Shown here piece by piece: positions 1 to 8,877 of a DNA stretch of 64,000 bases. The stretch is from Bacteroidota bacterium (GTDB lineage: Bacteria; Bacteroidota; Bacteroidia; Flavobacteriales; Flavobacteriaceae): positions 24,776 to 88,775 of the forward strand of contig JAEYTL010000023.1 of NCBI GenBank assembly GCA_023434025.1, given 5' to 3'. Position 1 is the first letter of the stretch. Each line of letters opens with the position of its first letter. The translations under genes and the position numbers were made by a program. Below the pieces are notes generated by a model. That model saw only the letters and a list, made by a program, of their open reading frames with translations, ran no database searches and was not told the DNA's origin.

Positions 1-96
1 TTTATCCATTAAAAATTCGTCTAAATAGGGCTTGACATCTTTCGGGGTTGGACTTTCAGGTGAGCCTAAGTTAACTAATAATACTCCTTTTTTCAT
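1..96 (-). CDS. hemH: Ferrochelatase, N-terminal fragment
   Basis: These are the first 32 codons of ferrochelatase, the enzyme that inserts ferrous iron into protoporphyrin IX at the end of haem synthesis. The translation begins MKKGVLLVNLGSPESPTP and continues into a KPYLDEFLMD element, which is the N-terminal signature of the family. The gene runs off the left edge, so the catalytic His and Glu cannot be seen. Its ATG lies 35 bp beyond the stop of the lipoprotein hydrolase on the same strand, so it probably closes a minus-strand run of AraC regulator, hydrolase and hemH that diverges from hemACDE. Confidence 0.88.
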   Translation of the reverse strand, partial: MKKGVLLVNLGSPESPTPKDVKPYLDEFLMDK

Positions 97-131
97 TTTT
101 CAGTTGCCGTTTTTATAATTATATTTTTGGA

Positions 132-1022
132 TTATTCTTCTAAAACCCATTTTACTAAATCATTTTCATCAATAATCGACCACGAATGCGGATGCCTGTT
201 TCCGTTTGAGCGATAACCTCTGTTTTCCGTTTTAATCAATTCTGTTTTGTTAAAATTTCGGGTTTTTAATTCTTCGGCTAATTTCTCAATTGAATAAGCA
301 TTCAAATCTTCATAATCATTCGCTCTGTTTTCTTTCCACCAAGTGGTATCGGGTTCAGTATATAACCTCACTTTTAGATTTTTGAGAAAAATAATGTTGC
401 GAATTGATTTTGACTCTAATGTAAAAGGTGAATTTTCTTCATATTTTGAAATTCCGGTTGAAGGATTTCCAAAGATTTTATCAAATTCTGACACAATCCA
501 TTTTGCTTCTTCAACAGATTCCGGAGCCTTATTTTTGCTGATGTTTTTTTGGGAAGTCCTGTAAAGCCCTAATAAATCTATCGGAGAATCAGCTAAAAAT
601 ACTCCTTTAGGTTGTATGTTGTTTTGGGTCTGAATTAGATAACTGCTAAGCAAAAAACTCACGTTTCCTCCACTGGAAAAACCACCTATATAAACATTCT
701 CTGATTTTAAATTCTCTTTCTCTAAAATTGAATTTAATTGGCTGGCCAGTTTTTCTTTTTCTTCTTCTTTTAAATACAAATGTTGATTAAAATTCAACAT
801 CAGTACAGAAATATTATTTTTTAAAGCGATATCATTAATCTTAAATTCGGTTTTGGTGTTTTCTGCATCACAGGGAAAACAAGGAAACAGAATTAGCAAA
901 GCTTTTTGATTTTCAGCTTTGGCAAGTTCATATTCAATGGTTGTCGTTTTTGGGCTTGTTTTTTTTTCTGACGAAAAACAAGCTGATAACATGAGGAGTA
1001 TTAAAACAGACAAAATTCGCAT
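132..1022 (-). CDS. Alpha/beta-hydrolase-like lipoprotein
   Basis: A 296-residue probable lipoprotein. The N-terminus is a short hydrophobic signal ending in a lipobox (LSAC, Cys15), so it should be anchored in the cell envelope. A nucleophile-elbow motif, GGFSSGG (about residues 113-119), follows a beta-strand VYI, as in serine esterases of the alpha/beta-hydrolase fold. A His in RHPHSW near the C-terminus is a plausible catalytic base. The substrate cannot be told. It lies 11 bp after the AraC gene and 35 bp before hemH, so the three are probably co-transcribed. No direct haem function is evident in the sequence. Confidence 0.7.
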   Translation of the reverse strand: MRILSVLILLMLSACFSSEKKTSPKTTTIEYELAKAENQKALLILFPCFPCDAENTKTEFKINDIALKNNISVLMLNFNQHLYLKEEEKEKLASQLNSILEKENLKSENVYIGGFSSGGNVSFLLSSYLIQTQNNIQPKGVFLADSPIDLLGLYRTSQKNISKNKAPESVEEAKWIVSEFDKIFGNPSTGISKYEENSPFTLESKSIRNIIFLKNLKVRLYTEPDTTWWKENRANDYEDLNAYSIEKLAEELKTRNFNKTELIKTENRGYRSNGNRHPHSWSIIDENDLVKWVLEE

Positions 1023-1033
1023 AATCTAATTTC

Positions 1034-1900
1034 TTAACTGGACAATGACATTAAATATTTTTTCGGAGTGGTTCCGAATTTCTTTTTAAACGCAGCTATA
1101 AAATGCGATGCTGTGCTGTAGCCAATTTGCACGCCTACTTCATTTACATTGTATGTGCCGCTGTCTAACAATTTTCGGGCGTATTCCATTTTATAATCAA
1201 ATAAAAAACTGTAAACACTATCGCCATAAATTTGTTTGAAACCCATTTTTAGTTTCTTTAAATTTAGACCTACTTGATCGGCTAACTCTTGTAAACCCGG
1301 TGGTTCTGCCATGTTTGCAATCACAATTTCTTTGGCTTTTTTAATTTTCAATACGTTTTCTTCGTCAATCAAAAACGGACAATGGTCTGCGTTTGGATCT
1401 TCGTTGCGGTTAAAGTACAAACTAAGCAGTTCATAGCCTTTACCTTTGTAATAAAGATTTTTTATAGAAGCATTGAGGTTGTAATGAAAAATCTGATTGA
1501 GCACGATGGCCATTGACGGACTAATGTTTTCTTCGGCATAATATTTTTTCTCCCGATTATCATCACTTAAAAACGGAATATATTCGGCTTCGTTTGAAAA
1601 GAGAGTGTGAAATTTCTTAATAGAAACCAGTACCGAAATCATCCACGATTGGGGTGCAATTTCCAAATGAACAGGCAATTCTTTTTGTGGGTTATAGAGC
1701 AAAAGTGATTTTTCTTCCTTCATTTCCAAGGCATAATTTCCTTGATTAAAGATGAATTTTGCTTTTCCTTTTAATCCAAAATGAAATTGAATTAATCCCG
1801 TAGATACTTGTCTTTCAAAGCGAACCACCTCGTCGGAATCGTTTTGAAAACGGATTAAAATAAAATCATCTTCAATTTTTATTTCTTCCTGAGAACCCAT
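1034..1900 (-). CDS. AraC-family transcriptional regulator beside hemA
   Basis: A DNA-binding regulator with a C-terminal AraC/XylS double helix-turn-helix (LQELADQVGLNLKKLKMGFK, then YSTASHFIAAFKKKFGTTPKKY) and an N-terminal cupin-like sensory half. The frame stays open up to 1966, but I prefer the ATG at 1900 (MGSQEEIKIEDDF; 288 residues) because the extra 22 residues are basic and low-complexity and look like read-through leader. It is divergent from hemA with about 230 bp between the preferred starts. It is followed after 11 bp by the lipoprotein hydrolase and then hemH, so it may control one or both haem transcription units. The effector is unknown. Confidence 0.85.
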   Translation of the reverse strand: MGSQEEIKIEDDFILIRFQNDSDEVVRFERQVSTGLIQFHFGLKGKAKFIFNQGNYALEMKEEKSLLLYNPQKELPVHLEIAPQSWMISVLVSIKKFHTLFSNEAEYIPFLSDDNREKKYYAEENISPSMAIVLNQIFHYNLNASIKNLYYKGKGYELLSLYFNRNEDPNADHCPFLIDEENVLKIKKAKEIVIANMAEPPGLQELADQVGLNLKKLKMGFKQIYGDSVYSFLFDYKMEYARKLLDSGTYNVNEVGVQIGYSTASHFIAAFKKKFGTTPKKYLMSLSS

Positions 1901-1993
1901 AGCGACATTTTTTCGTATATTCTTTGGAGAGCATTTATTTTGTTTATTTAGAATTATTCTAAACAAAGTCTTTCAAAAGCGTTGTCAATGCTA

Positions 1994-2001
1994 CAAATAT
2001 A
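1994..2001 (-). promoter_or_regulatory. Candidate -7 element for the AraC gene
   Basis: On the minus strand this reads TATATTTG, a perfect TAnnTTTG Bacteroidota -7 box, about 95 bp upstream of the preferred AraC start. No good TTG -33 box sits at the usual 17-23 bp spacing, so support is weak. Confidence 0.3.
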
Positions 2002-2129
2002 AAAGAAATTACGTTGAAAACCATATTTTGGATTCGGATATCTTCAAGCGATACAAAAAGTACTTTGAGCGATACTTTTATAGAATAGATAATAATAATT
2101 TTGTTCAACTTTTTAGGAAAAGTGTATTT

Positions 2130-3386
2130 ATGGAAAATTTAAACTTGTCGAAACATCAAACGTTTTATGCCGTTGGATTGAGTTACAAAAAAGCCGATGC
2201 GGAGACACGAGGAAAATTCAGTTTAGATGAAAAAGCAAAAACCAATGTTTTGCGTCAGGCCAAAACAGAAGGTATTGATAGTTTAATCGTTACATCTACC
2301 TGCAACAGGACAGAAATATACGGCTTTGCCCAACATCCGTATCAGTTAATCAAGCTGATGTGTGAAAATAGCGTGGGCACTGTAGAAGAATTTCAGCGAG
2401 TAGCTTATGTTTACAAAAACCAGGAGGCAATTTCACACATGTTTCGTGTAGGAACAGGATTGGACAGCCAGATTTTAGGTGATTTTGAAATCATCAGCCA
2501 GATCAAAAACAGTTTTGTGGAGAGTAAATCTTTCGGCTTGGCAAATTCATTTTTAGAACGTTTGATTAATGCTGTGATTCAAGCCAGCAAACGTATTAAA
2601 AATGAAACTGAAATCAGTTCGGGAGCCACTTCAGTAGCTTTCGCTTCGGTTCAGTATATTTTGAATAATGTAGACGCAATTTCACAAAAAAATATTTTGC
2701 TTTTCGGAACCGGAAAAATTGGCCGAAACACTTGTGAAAATCTGGTAAAGCATACTAAAAATGATCATATTGTTCTGATTAACAGAACCAAAGACAAAGC
2801 CGAAAAAATTGCCGGAAAGTTCAATTTAATTGTGAAAGATTATACAGAACTGCCATTAGAAATTCAAAAAGCGGATGTTTTGGTTGTGGCTACAGGGGCA
2901 CAAAACCCTACCATTGACAAAGATATTTTGAACCTGAAAAAACCACTTTTAATTTTAGATTTGTCCATTCCTAAAAATGTAGATGAAAATGTAAAATCAT
3001 TAGAAAATGTGTCGTTGGTTCACATGGATTATCTGTCGCAATTAACAGATGATACATTAGAAAAAAGAAAACTACATATTCCGGCAGCCGAAGCTATAAT
3101 TGATGAGGTAAAATCGGAATTTATTGCCTGGATGAAAGCCCGAAAATTTGCTCCCACCATTCATGCGTTAAAAGAAAAATTAAATGCAATTAAAGAAGGC
3201 GAGTTAGATTTTCAACGTAAAAAAATATCCAATTTTGATCAGGAGCAGGCTGAAATCATTAGTAACCGGATCATTCAAAAAATAACAACCCATTTTGCCA
3301 ATCATTTGAAAGACGATAACACGATGGTGGATGAAAGCATTGAATGGATTGAGAAAATTTTTCAAATTGAAACGGCCGTAAAATGA
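2130..3386 (+). CDS. hemA: Glutamyl-tRNA reductase
   Basis: Catalyses NADPH-dependent reduction of Glu-tRNA(Glu) to glutamate-1-semialdehyde, the first committed step of C5-pathway haem synthesis. The frame opens at a TTG at 2028, but the family N-terminus begins at MENLNLSKHQTFYAVGLSYK, so I use the ATG at 2130, which is preceded by AGGAAAAG; this gives 418 residues. The catalytic Cys58 is in TSTCNRTE. The family element SQILGD comes next, and the NADPH-binding glycine motif LLFGTGKIGRN is near residue 190. The C-terminal part is the dimerisation helix. The stop overlaps the hemC start by 4 bp (ATGA), so the two are translationally coupled. Confidence 0.97.
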   Translation: MENLNLSKHQTFYAVGLSYKKADAETRGKFSLDEKAKTNVLRQAKTEGIDSLIVTSTCNRTEIYGFAQHPYQLIKLMCENSVGTVEEFQRVAYVYKNQEAISHMFRVGTGLDSQILGDFEIISQIKNSFVESKSFGLANSFLERLINAVIQASKRIKNETEISSGATSVAFASVQYILNNVDAISQKNILLFGTGKIGRNTCENLVKHTKNDHIVLINRTKDKAEKIAGKFNLIVKDYTELPLEIQKADVLVVATGAQNPTIDKDILNLKKPLLILDLSIPKNVDENVKSLENVSLVHMDYLSQLTDDTLEKRKLHIPAAEAIIDEVKSEFIAWMKARKFAPTIHALKEKLNAIKEGELDFQRKKISNFDQEQAEIISNRIIQKITTHFANHLKDDNTMVDESIEWIEKIFQIETAVK

Positions 3387-4306
3387 GTAAAATCATCAGA
3401 ATCGGAACCCGTGACAGTGAACTCGCACTTTGGCAGGCTCATACCGTAGAAAAAAAATTAAATGATTTAGGCTATCCAACCAGGATTATTTCCGTAAAAT
3501 CTACCGGCGATATTATATTGGATAAACCACTTTATGAATTGGGAATCACCGGTATCTTTACAAAAACCCTGGACATTGCCATGCTCAAAGGCGAAATAGA
3601 TATTGCGGTTCATTCGATGAAAGATGTTCCTACTGCCTTACCCAAAGGAATTGTGCAGGCAGCTGTTTTAGAGCGTGCTTCTACGTTAGATATTTTGGTT
3701 CACAAAGGAGATTTGTCTTTTTTGGAGAATTCCGGAACCATTGCAACGGGAAGTTTACGAAGAAAGGCACAATGGCTGAACAGATATCCGAATCATCAAG
3801 TAGAGGATTTACGCGGAAATGTTAACACAAGAATGCAGAAATTACAGGATAATAACTGGGATGGAGCTGTTTTTGCCGCAGCCGGTTTAGAACGGATTAA
3901 CTTAAAGCCGGCAACGTTTATGGAACTTGATTGGATGATTCCGGCACCTGCCCAAGGAGCAATGATGGTGGTAGCCATGGAAAATGATTTTTTTTCGATC
4001 GGAGCCTTGGCAGACCTGAATCACAGCGAAACTGAAATCTGCACTTATGTGGAACGGCAGTTTTTAAAAGTGTTAGAAGGTGGTTGCACCGCACCCATTG
4101 GAGCATTGGCATACATAAAGAATGGTTCGGTTACCCTGAACGGTGCTCTTTTTTCTTTAGACGGTAAAGTTAAACTGGAAATAGAAAAAACCGTAAGTGT
4201 AACGTTGTATCAAAATTTTGGCGAACTTTGTGCGACTGAAGTGTTAGAGAGTGGTGGTTATGAATTGATGCTCAGCATAAAAGCAGCATTGAATCCGAAG
4301 CACTAA
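3383..4306 (+). CDS. hemC: Hydroxymethylbilane synthase (porphobilinogen deaminase)
   Basis: Polymerises four porphobilinogens to hydroxymethylbilane. The 307-residue protein has the usual length. IRIGTRDSELALWQ starts domain 1. VHSMKDVPT (about 77-84) and the SLRRKAQ and DLRGNVNTR motifs carry the Arg residues that bind the growing polypyrrole. Cys235 in LEGGCTAPIG is the attachment point of the dipyrromethane cofactor. It overlaps hemA by 4 bp. Unusually, the next gene, 11 bp downstream, is a K+ transporter subunit rather than hemD. Confidence 0.97.
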   Translation: MSKIIRIGTRDSELALWQAHTVEKKLNDLGYPTRIISVKSTGDIILDKPLYELGITGIFTKTLDIAMLKGEIDIAVHSMKDVPTALPKGIVQAAVLERASTLDILVHKGDLSFLENSGTIATGSLRRKAQWLNRYPNHQVEDLRGNVNTRMQKLQDNNWDGAVFAAAGLERINLKPATFMELDWMIPAPAQGAMMVVAMENDFFSIGALADLNHSETEICTYVERQFLKVLEGGCTAPIGALAYIKNGSVTLNGALFSLDGKVKLEIEKTVSVTLYQNFGELCATEVLESGGYELMLSIKAALNPKH

Positions 4307-4317
4307 AAAACAGTTTT

Positions 4318-6060
4318 ATGGAAAAAGATTCAATACTTAAGATAATATACCGGTTTTTTGATCTTATTGTATTGACTTACATTGTTTTTGATTTTGGCTA
4401 TAGTGTTCATGAGGAATACCATACCCATAAATTCATTGGTTTAGTACTGATAACCATTGCGTTATTAATCTTTAATGTTTTTAAGTACTTCTATTACAAA
4501 ACATCCGGAAGAAAAAAAGTAGCACTGGTCAACTCATTGATTATAGGGGCATTATTGCTGATGTCGGTATTGGTTTCTATCCTTAACATCAGCCAGCATT
4601 ATTTGGATGTTTTTCGAAAAATAAGACCTATTTTAGAATCCGGGCTGATTTTTTATTTCATTATCAGGCTCATGATTTTGGTAAGGTATATCTATGAGGT
4701 TTATTATAATCCTGCGATTGTTTTTGTGGGAAGTTTTTTTGCAATTATTATCATCGGATCGTTTTTACTGATGCTCCCCAATGCAACAACAAACGGAATT
4801 TCTTTTACAGATGCCCTCTTTACCTCAACCAGTGCCGTTTGTGTAACCGGTTTGGTTGTGTTAGACACAGCAAAAGATTTTACGACAGTAGGACAAACGA
4901 TAATCATCACCTTAATTCAAATCGGAGGATTGGGTATTTTGACATTCACTTCGTTTTTTGCATTTTTCTTCAGAGGAAGTTCATCCTTTAAAGAGGGATT
5001 GAACGTGCGGGATTTTATTGCTCAGGACACCTTGAAGGATGTTTTAAAAACAGCGTTGAATGTGGTGATTTTTACCCTTAGTGTAGAACTGATCGGTGCG
5101 TTATTTATTTATTCGTCCATCATCCACAACCCGGAGATAGAAGACAAAGTCTTTTTTTCCGTTTTCCACGCTATTTCTGCCTTTTGTAATGCCGGATTTT
5201 CAACTGTAACAGCCGGATTGGGAGAAAATTACCTTAAGTTTAATTATTTCATGCAATGGGTTGTAATTATACTGATCATTTTTGGAGGATTGGGATACAA
5301 TATTATTTTTAATTTTTACCAGTATTTAAAAACGTATGTTTTAGAATTTTTTGACCGGAAAAGAATTCACAAACAGATAAGTGTTATGACGTTGAATTCT
5401 AAGATTGTTCTTTACACTACGGGAATCCTGCTTGTTGGCGGATTTGTTTTTTTGTGGATATCCGAATACAACCACACGCTGAATGATCATCATACATGGT
5501 TCGGAAAAATAACGGCAACGGCTTTTAATGCAGTAACGCCCAGAACAGCCGGATTTAATACGCTGGATTTCAAAGAGTTCACTGTTCCGACACTGCTTTT
5601 TATTATTTTTTTAATGTGGATAGGAGCTTCGCCGGCTTCTACGGGAGGAGGTATTAAAACCAGTACATTTGCTCTGGCTACACTCAATATTTTCAGCATT
5701 GCCAGAGGGAAATCAAGGATACAGATTCTGGGGAGAAGAATTTCCAGTGAATCTACCTCACGGGCGTTTGCTATTTTGTGTATTTCACTGATTGTAATTG
5801 GTTTTGCTATTTTGGCGTTATTGATTTTTGAACCCCAAGGAACCGATTTGCTTTCGGTAGTTTTTGAGTGCTTTTCGGCATACAGTACAGTCGGATTATC
5901 GCTGAGTTTTACCCCAACCTTAACCGAACCCAGCAAGTATGTTCTGATTGCCACCATGTTTATAGGAAGAATCGGGATGCTTAATTTAATGATTGGAATG
6001 CTTCGTCAAATCAATCACCAGTTTTATGAGTATCCGAAAGAAAATATTTTAATTAACTAA
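4318..6060 (+). CDS. TrkH/KtrB-family potassium uptake channel subunit
   Basis: An inner-membrane K+ (or Na+/K+) uptake subunit of 580 residues. The four pore-loop repeats typical of TrkH/KtrB are visible: FTSTSAVCVTGLVVLDT, HAISAFCNAGFSTV, NAVTPRTAGFNTLDF and FECFSAYSTVGLSLSFTP. About 130 residues with several extra hydrophobic segments precede the first pore repeat, longer than a bare KtrB. Partner: the RCK-domain protein encoded 11 bp downstream. The gene sits between hemC and hemD with gaps of 11 bp or less on both sides of the pair, so it is almost certainly on the hem transcript. I leave the symbol blank because trkH and ktrB cannot be separated by eye. Confidence 0.93.
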   Translation: MEKDSILKIIYRFFDLIVLTYIVFDFGYSVHEEYHTHKFIGLVLITIALLIFNVFKYFYYKTSGRKKVALVNSLIIGALLLMSVLVSILNISQHYLDVFRKIRPILESGLIFYFIIRLMILVRYIYEVYYNPAIVFVGSFFAIIIIGSFLLMLPNATTNGISFTDALFTSTSAVCVTGLVVLDTAKDFTTVGQTIIITLIQIGGLGILTFTSFFAFFFRGSSSFKEGLNVRDFIAQDTLKDVLKTALNVVIFTLSVELIGALFIYSSIIHNPEIEDKVFFSVFHAISAFCNAGFSTVTAGLGENYLKFNYFMQWVVIILIIFGGLGYNIIFNFYQYLKTYVLEFFDRKRIHKQISVMTLNSKIVLYTTGILLVGGFVFLWISEYNHTLNDHHTWFGKITATAFNAVTPRTAGFNTLDFKEFTVPTLLFIIFLMWIGASPASTGGGIKTSTFALATLNIFSIARGKSRIQILGRRISSESTSRAFAILCISLIVIGFAILALLIFEPQGTDLLSVVFECFSAYSTVGLSLSFTPTLTEPSKYVLIATMFIGRIGMLNLMIGMLRQINHQFYEYPKENILIN

Positions 6061-6071
6061 AAATCAAGAAA

Positions 6072-6761
6072 ATGAAAATCATCATTTTTGGATTAGGAAA
6101 TTTCGGGATGTCGTTAGCTTTGAGTCTGACAGAAACCGGGAATGAAGTGATTGGGGTTGACAAACAAATGGATAAAGTCAACCTGATAAAAGACAAGATT
6201 TCTCATGCCATTTGCATGGATTCGACCAACGAATTGGCTTATGAGGCATTGCCGTTAAAGGATGCTGATAAAATTGTGGTTGCTATTGGAGAAAATGAAG
6301 GAGCGGCAATTATTACCACGGCCATCATTAAAAAATTGTCTAATGTAAAAATTATCAGCCGGGCTTTGTCGCCCATTCACGATACGGTGTTGGAAGCAAT
6401 GGGAATCTACAGCATTATTCATCCTGAACAGGAAAGTGCTGACCGGTTAACAAAACAGATCAATTTTAAAACTACGTTAGAAAATTATCAATTAGATAAC
6501 AATTATACCATTTCAGAAGTAAAATCAAAACCGGAGTTTCACGGGAAAACATTGTTGGAGTTAAATACTATTGACAAATACCACCTCAATCTGGTAACCA
6601 TCATCCGGAAAAAAGAAAAAACAAATTTAATCGGTAAAAAGTCCATTATAAAAGAAACTATCGGATTACCTACACCGGAAACAGTGATTTATGAAGACGA
6701 CATTCTGGTGGTTTTTGGAGAAAATAAAAATATTTCAATCTATTGTGACGGTCAGGATTAA
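6072..6761 (+). CDS. TrkA/KtrA-family RCK regulatory subunit
   Basis: The 229-residue cytoplasmic gating subunit of the K+ uptake system encoded just upstream. It starts with an RCK_N Rossmann fold (IIFGLGNFGMSLALSL, glycine motif at about 6-11, and an acidic residue at the end of strand 2, GVDKQ), which binds NAD(H) or ATP/ADP. A TrkA_C domain follows after about residue 140. It is one RCK module, the KtrA size, not the duplicated E. coli TrkA. It lies 11 bp after the channel gene and 2 bp before hemD, an arrangement that argues for a single transcript. Confidence 0.93.
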   Translation: MKIIIFGLGNFGMSLALSLTETGNEVIGVDKQMDKVNLIKDKISHAICMDSTNELAYEALPLKDADKIVVAIGENEGAAIITTAIIKKLSNVKIISRALSPIHDTVLEAMGIYSIIHPEQESADRLTKQINFKTTLENYQLDNNYTISEVKSKPEFHGKTLLELNTIDKYHLNLVTIIRKKEKTNLIGKKSIIKETIGLPTPETVIYEDDILVVFGENKNISIYCDGQD

Positions 6762-6763
6762 AA

Positions 6764-7438
6764 TTGGAAAAATCAATCAGAATACTATCTACCAAAAAAC
6801 TTCAACCCAATCAAAAACAGTTTTTACTCAACGCTGATTTTGGTTTGATTGAAGCCGATTTTATTCAGATTGAATTTCAAAAAATCCGATTAGATGCTAC
6901 GTTTGACTATTTGATTTTTACCAGCCAGAATGCAGTTTTAAGCGTTTTGGAAAGTGAAAATCACCTTATTCTGAAAAAAAAGAGTTGTTTTTGTGTTGGC
7001 ATAAAAACAAAGCAATTGCTGGAAGAAAACGGATTTAAGGTTGAAAATTGTTTTGATTATGCTGATGAACTGGTTCATTTTTTATTGAAAAACCATTACG
7101 ACAAAAAATTTACTTTTTTTTCCGGAAGTTTAAGAAGAGATACCATTCCCAACGCTTTTCAAAAAAACAACATCATTTTTAACGAGTTACAAGTATATAA
7201 AACGCTTTTATCGCCACATAAAATAAACAATCCGGTTGATGGGATTTTGTTTTTCAGTCCATCGGCTGTGCAGAGTTATTTAAAAGAAAATATAATTTCA
7301 AACGAAGTCTGTTTTTGCATCGGAACAACAACTGCAGCAGAAATTAAAGCAAAAAATAAAGTAATAGCCAATCAGCCAACCGTTGAGAATGTAATTATAC
7401 AAACCATAAAATATTTTAATAAATCAACTCCTGAATAA
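6764..7438 (+). CDS. hemD: Uroporphyrinogen-III synthase
   Basis: Cyclises hydroxymethylbilane to uroporphyrinogen III with inversion of ring D. The family is poorly conserved; support comes from its length (224 residues), the FTSQNAVLSVLESE and FFSPSAVQSYLKEN motifs of the two alpha/beta lobes, CFCIGTTTAAEIKA near the end, and its place before hemE. The frame has no early ATG, so the start is the TTG at 6764 (MEKSIRILSTKKL), with AGGA about 5 bp upstream overlapping the end of the KtrA-like gene. The two K+ genes separate it from hemC. Confidence 0.9.
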   Translation: MEKSIRILSTKKLQPNQKQFLLNADFGLIEADFIQIEFQKIRLDATFDYLIFTSQNAVLSVLESENHLILKKKSCFCVGIKTKQLLEENGFKVENCFDYADELVHFLLKNHYDKKFTFFSGSLRRDTIPNAFQKNNIIFNELQVYKTLLSPHKINNPVDGILFFSPSAVQSYLKENIISNEVCFCIGTTTAAEIKAKNKVIANQPTVENVIIQTIKYFNKSTPE

Positions 7439-7466
7439 AATTAACAGGGAAATAACAATAAAAAAT

Positions 7467-8492
7467 ATGCTTAAAAATGATCTTTTCCTCAGAGCTTTAA
7501 ATAATGAAACAGTTGAGCGTCCACCGGTATGGATGATGCGTCAGGCCGGAAGATACCTGCCTGAATTCAGGGCTTTACGTGATAAATATGATTTTTTTAC
7601 CCGTTGTGAAACGCCTGAATTAGCCGCAGAAATTACCGTTCAACCTATCCGTATTATAAAACCCGATGCGGCCATTTTGTTTTCGGATATTTTGGTGGTA
7701 CCCCGGGCAATGGGAATTCACGTGGAGTTAAAAGACAATTTAGGACCAATTATTCCTGACCCAATCCGTTCAACGGAACAAGTGAACCAAGTAATTGTTC
7801 CAGATGTGAATGAAACGTTGGGTTATGTTTTTGACGCCATCAGATTAACCAAAGAAATGTTGAATGATGAAGTGCCTTTGATTGGTTTTGCGGGTTCACC
7901 ATGGACCATTTTCTGTTATGTTGTAGAAGGAAAAGGTTCTAAAAGTTTTGATACGGCCAAAGGATTTTGTTTTTCAAACCCGATAGCAGCCCACACGTTA
8001 TTGCAAAAAATTACGGATACCACGATTTTATATTTAAAAGAAAAAGTAAAAACCGGCTGCAATGCCATTCAGATTTTTGATTCCTGGGGCGGAATGCTTT
8101 CACCAACAGACTATCAGGAATTCTCATGGCAATATATCAATCAGATTGTGGAAGCATTGGCTCCGCACACTAAAGTAATTGTTTTCGGAAAAGGATGTTG
8201 GTTTGCCTTGAGTGATATGGCAAAATCTAAAGCCTCAGCGTTAGGCGTAGATTGGACTTGTTCTGCCAGAAATGCACGCTATTTGTCCGGAGGGAGAATT
8301 ACTTTACAAGGCAATTTTGATCCGTCACGCTTATTATCACCTATTCCAACCCTCAAAAAAATGGTGCATCAAATGATTGACGAATTCGGAAAAGATAATT
8401 ATATCGTAAACCTTGGTCATGGCATTTTGCCCAATATTCCCGTAGATCATGCTAAAGCTTTTGTGGAAGCGGTGAAGGAGTATAATCAGTAA
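7467..8492 (+). CDS. hemE: Uroporphyrinogen decarboxylase
   Basis: Removes the four acetate carboxyls of uroporphyrinogen III to give coproporphyrinogen III. The 341-residue protein has the family length and both signatures: PPVWMMRQAGRYLPEFR near the N-terminus, with the substrate-binding Arg residues, and GFAGSPWTIFCYVVEGKGS in the middle. FSDILVVPRAMG contains the catalytic Asp. It lies 28 bp after hemD and is the last gene of the haem run; no hemN or hemF follows here. Confidence 0.97.
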   Translation: MLKNDLFLRALNNETVERPPVWMMRQAGRYLPEFRALRDKYDFFTRCETPELAAEITVQPIRIIKPDAAILFSDILVVPRAMGIHVELKDNLGPIIPDPIRSTEQVNQVIVPDVNETLGYVFDAIRLTKEMLNDEVPLIGFAGSPWTIFCYVVEGKGSKSFDTAKGFCFSNPIAAHTLLQKITDTTILYLKEKVKTGCNAIQIFDSWGGMLSPTDYQEFSWQYINQIVEALAPHTKVIVFGKGCWFALSDMAKSKASALGVDWTCSARNARYLSGGRITLQGNFDPSRLLSPIPTLKKMVHQMIDEFGKDNYIVNLGHGILPNIPVDHAKAFVEAVKEYNQ

Positions 8493-8567
8493 ACAGCAGA
8501 TGTTTATTGTAATTCAATTAATATTGCGTTTATTTATAAATCATAAGCGATTAAAACGGGTAAGAAA

Positions 8568-8873
8568 ATGAGCATAAAAGGACTGATTTTTGGATTAGCT
8601 ATTTTGTTGATTAGTTGTGAAGGCGAAAGGGGAGGAGACGGAATTGTATTTGATAAGGATACCGGAATTGCGTTAGACAGTGTAAAGTATGAATGTATTG
8701 AAACTGGGGAGGTAAAATATACTGATTCGCTGGGGAAATGGGAGATGTATGGTCCTTTTGGCGGATGTGTGCCGGATTGTCAGGATTTTCATGTTGAATT
8801 TTCTAAAACGGGTTATGAAACACAAACAATCAGAAATCCGGACAATGCTGTTTATTTAGAACAAGAAGAATAA
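8568..8873 (+). CDS. Small lipoprotein, carboxypeptidase-regulatory-like fold
   Basis: A 101-residue predicted lipoprotein of unknown function. The N-terminus MSIKGLIFGLAILLISC ends in a lipobox with Cys17. The rest, with DGIVFDKDTGIALDSVKYEC, TDSLGKW and FSKTGYETQ, resembles the small beta-sandwich CarboxypepD_reg or transthyretin-like modules common in Bacteroidota envelope proteins, where a spread of GxPLxxVxV/TxxxGxF/GY motifs is diagnostic. It stands alone on the plus strand after hemE and converges with the T9SS protein gene 4 bp away. I assign no function. Confidence 0.7.
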   Translation: MSIKGLIFGLAILLISCEGERGGDGIVFDKDTGIALDSVKYECIETGEVKYTDSLGKWEMYGPFGGCVPDCQDFHVEFSKTGYETQTIRNPDNAVYLEQEE

Positions 8874-8877
8874 GCAA

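Noticed and set aside
2061..2103. Possible hemA promoter boxes TACTTTG and TAATTTTG
   Set aside because: Both resemble -7 boxes, but no TTG lies 17-23 bp upstream of either (nearest spacing 28-30 bp), so I did not list a promoter.
2028..2129. N-terminal extension of hemA from a TTG at 2028
   Set aside because: The extra 34 residues are basic and aromatic, unlike the family N-terminus. The ATG at 2130 has a ribosome binding site and matches the usual start.
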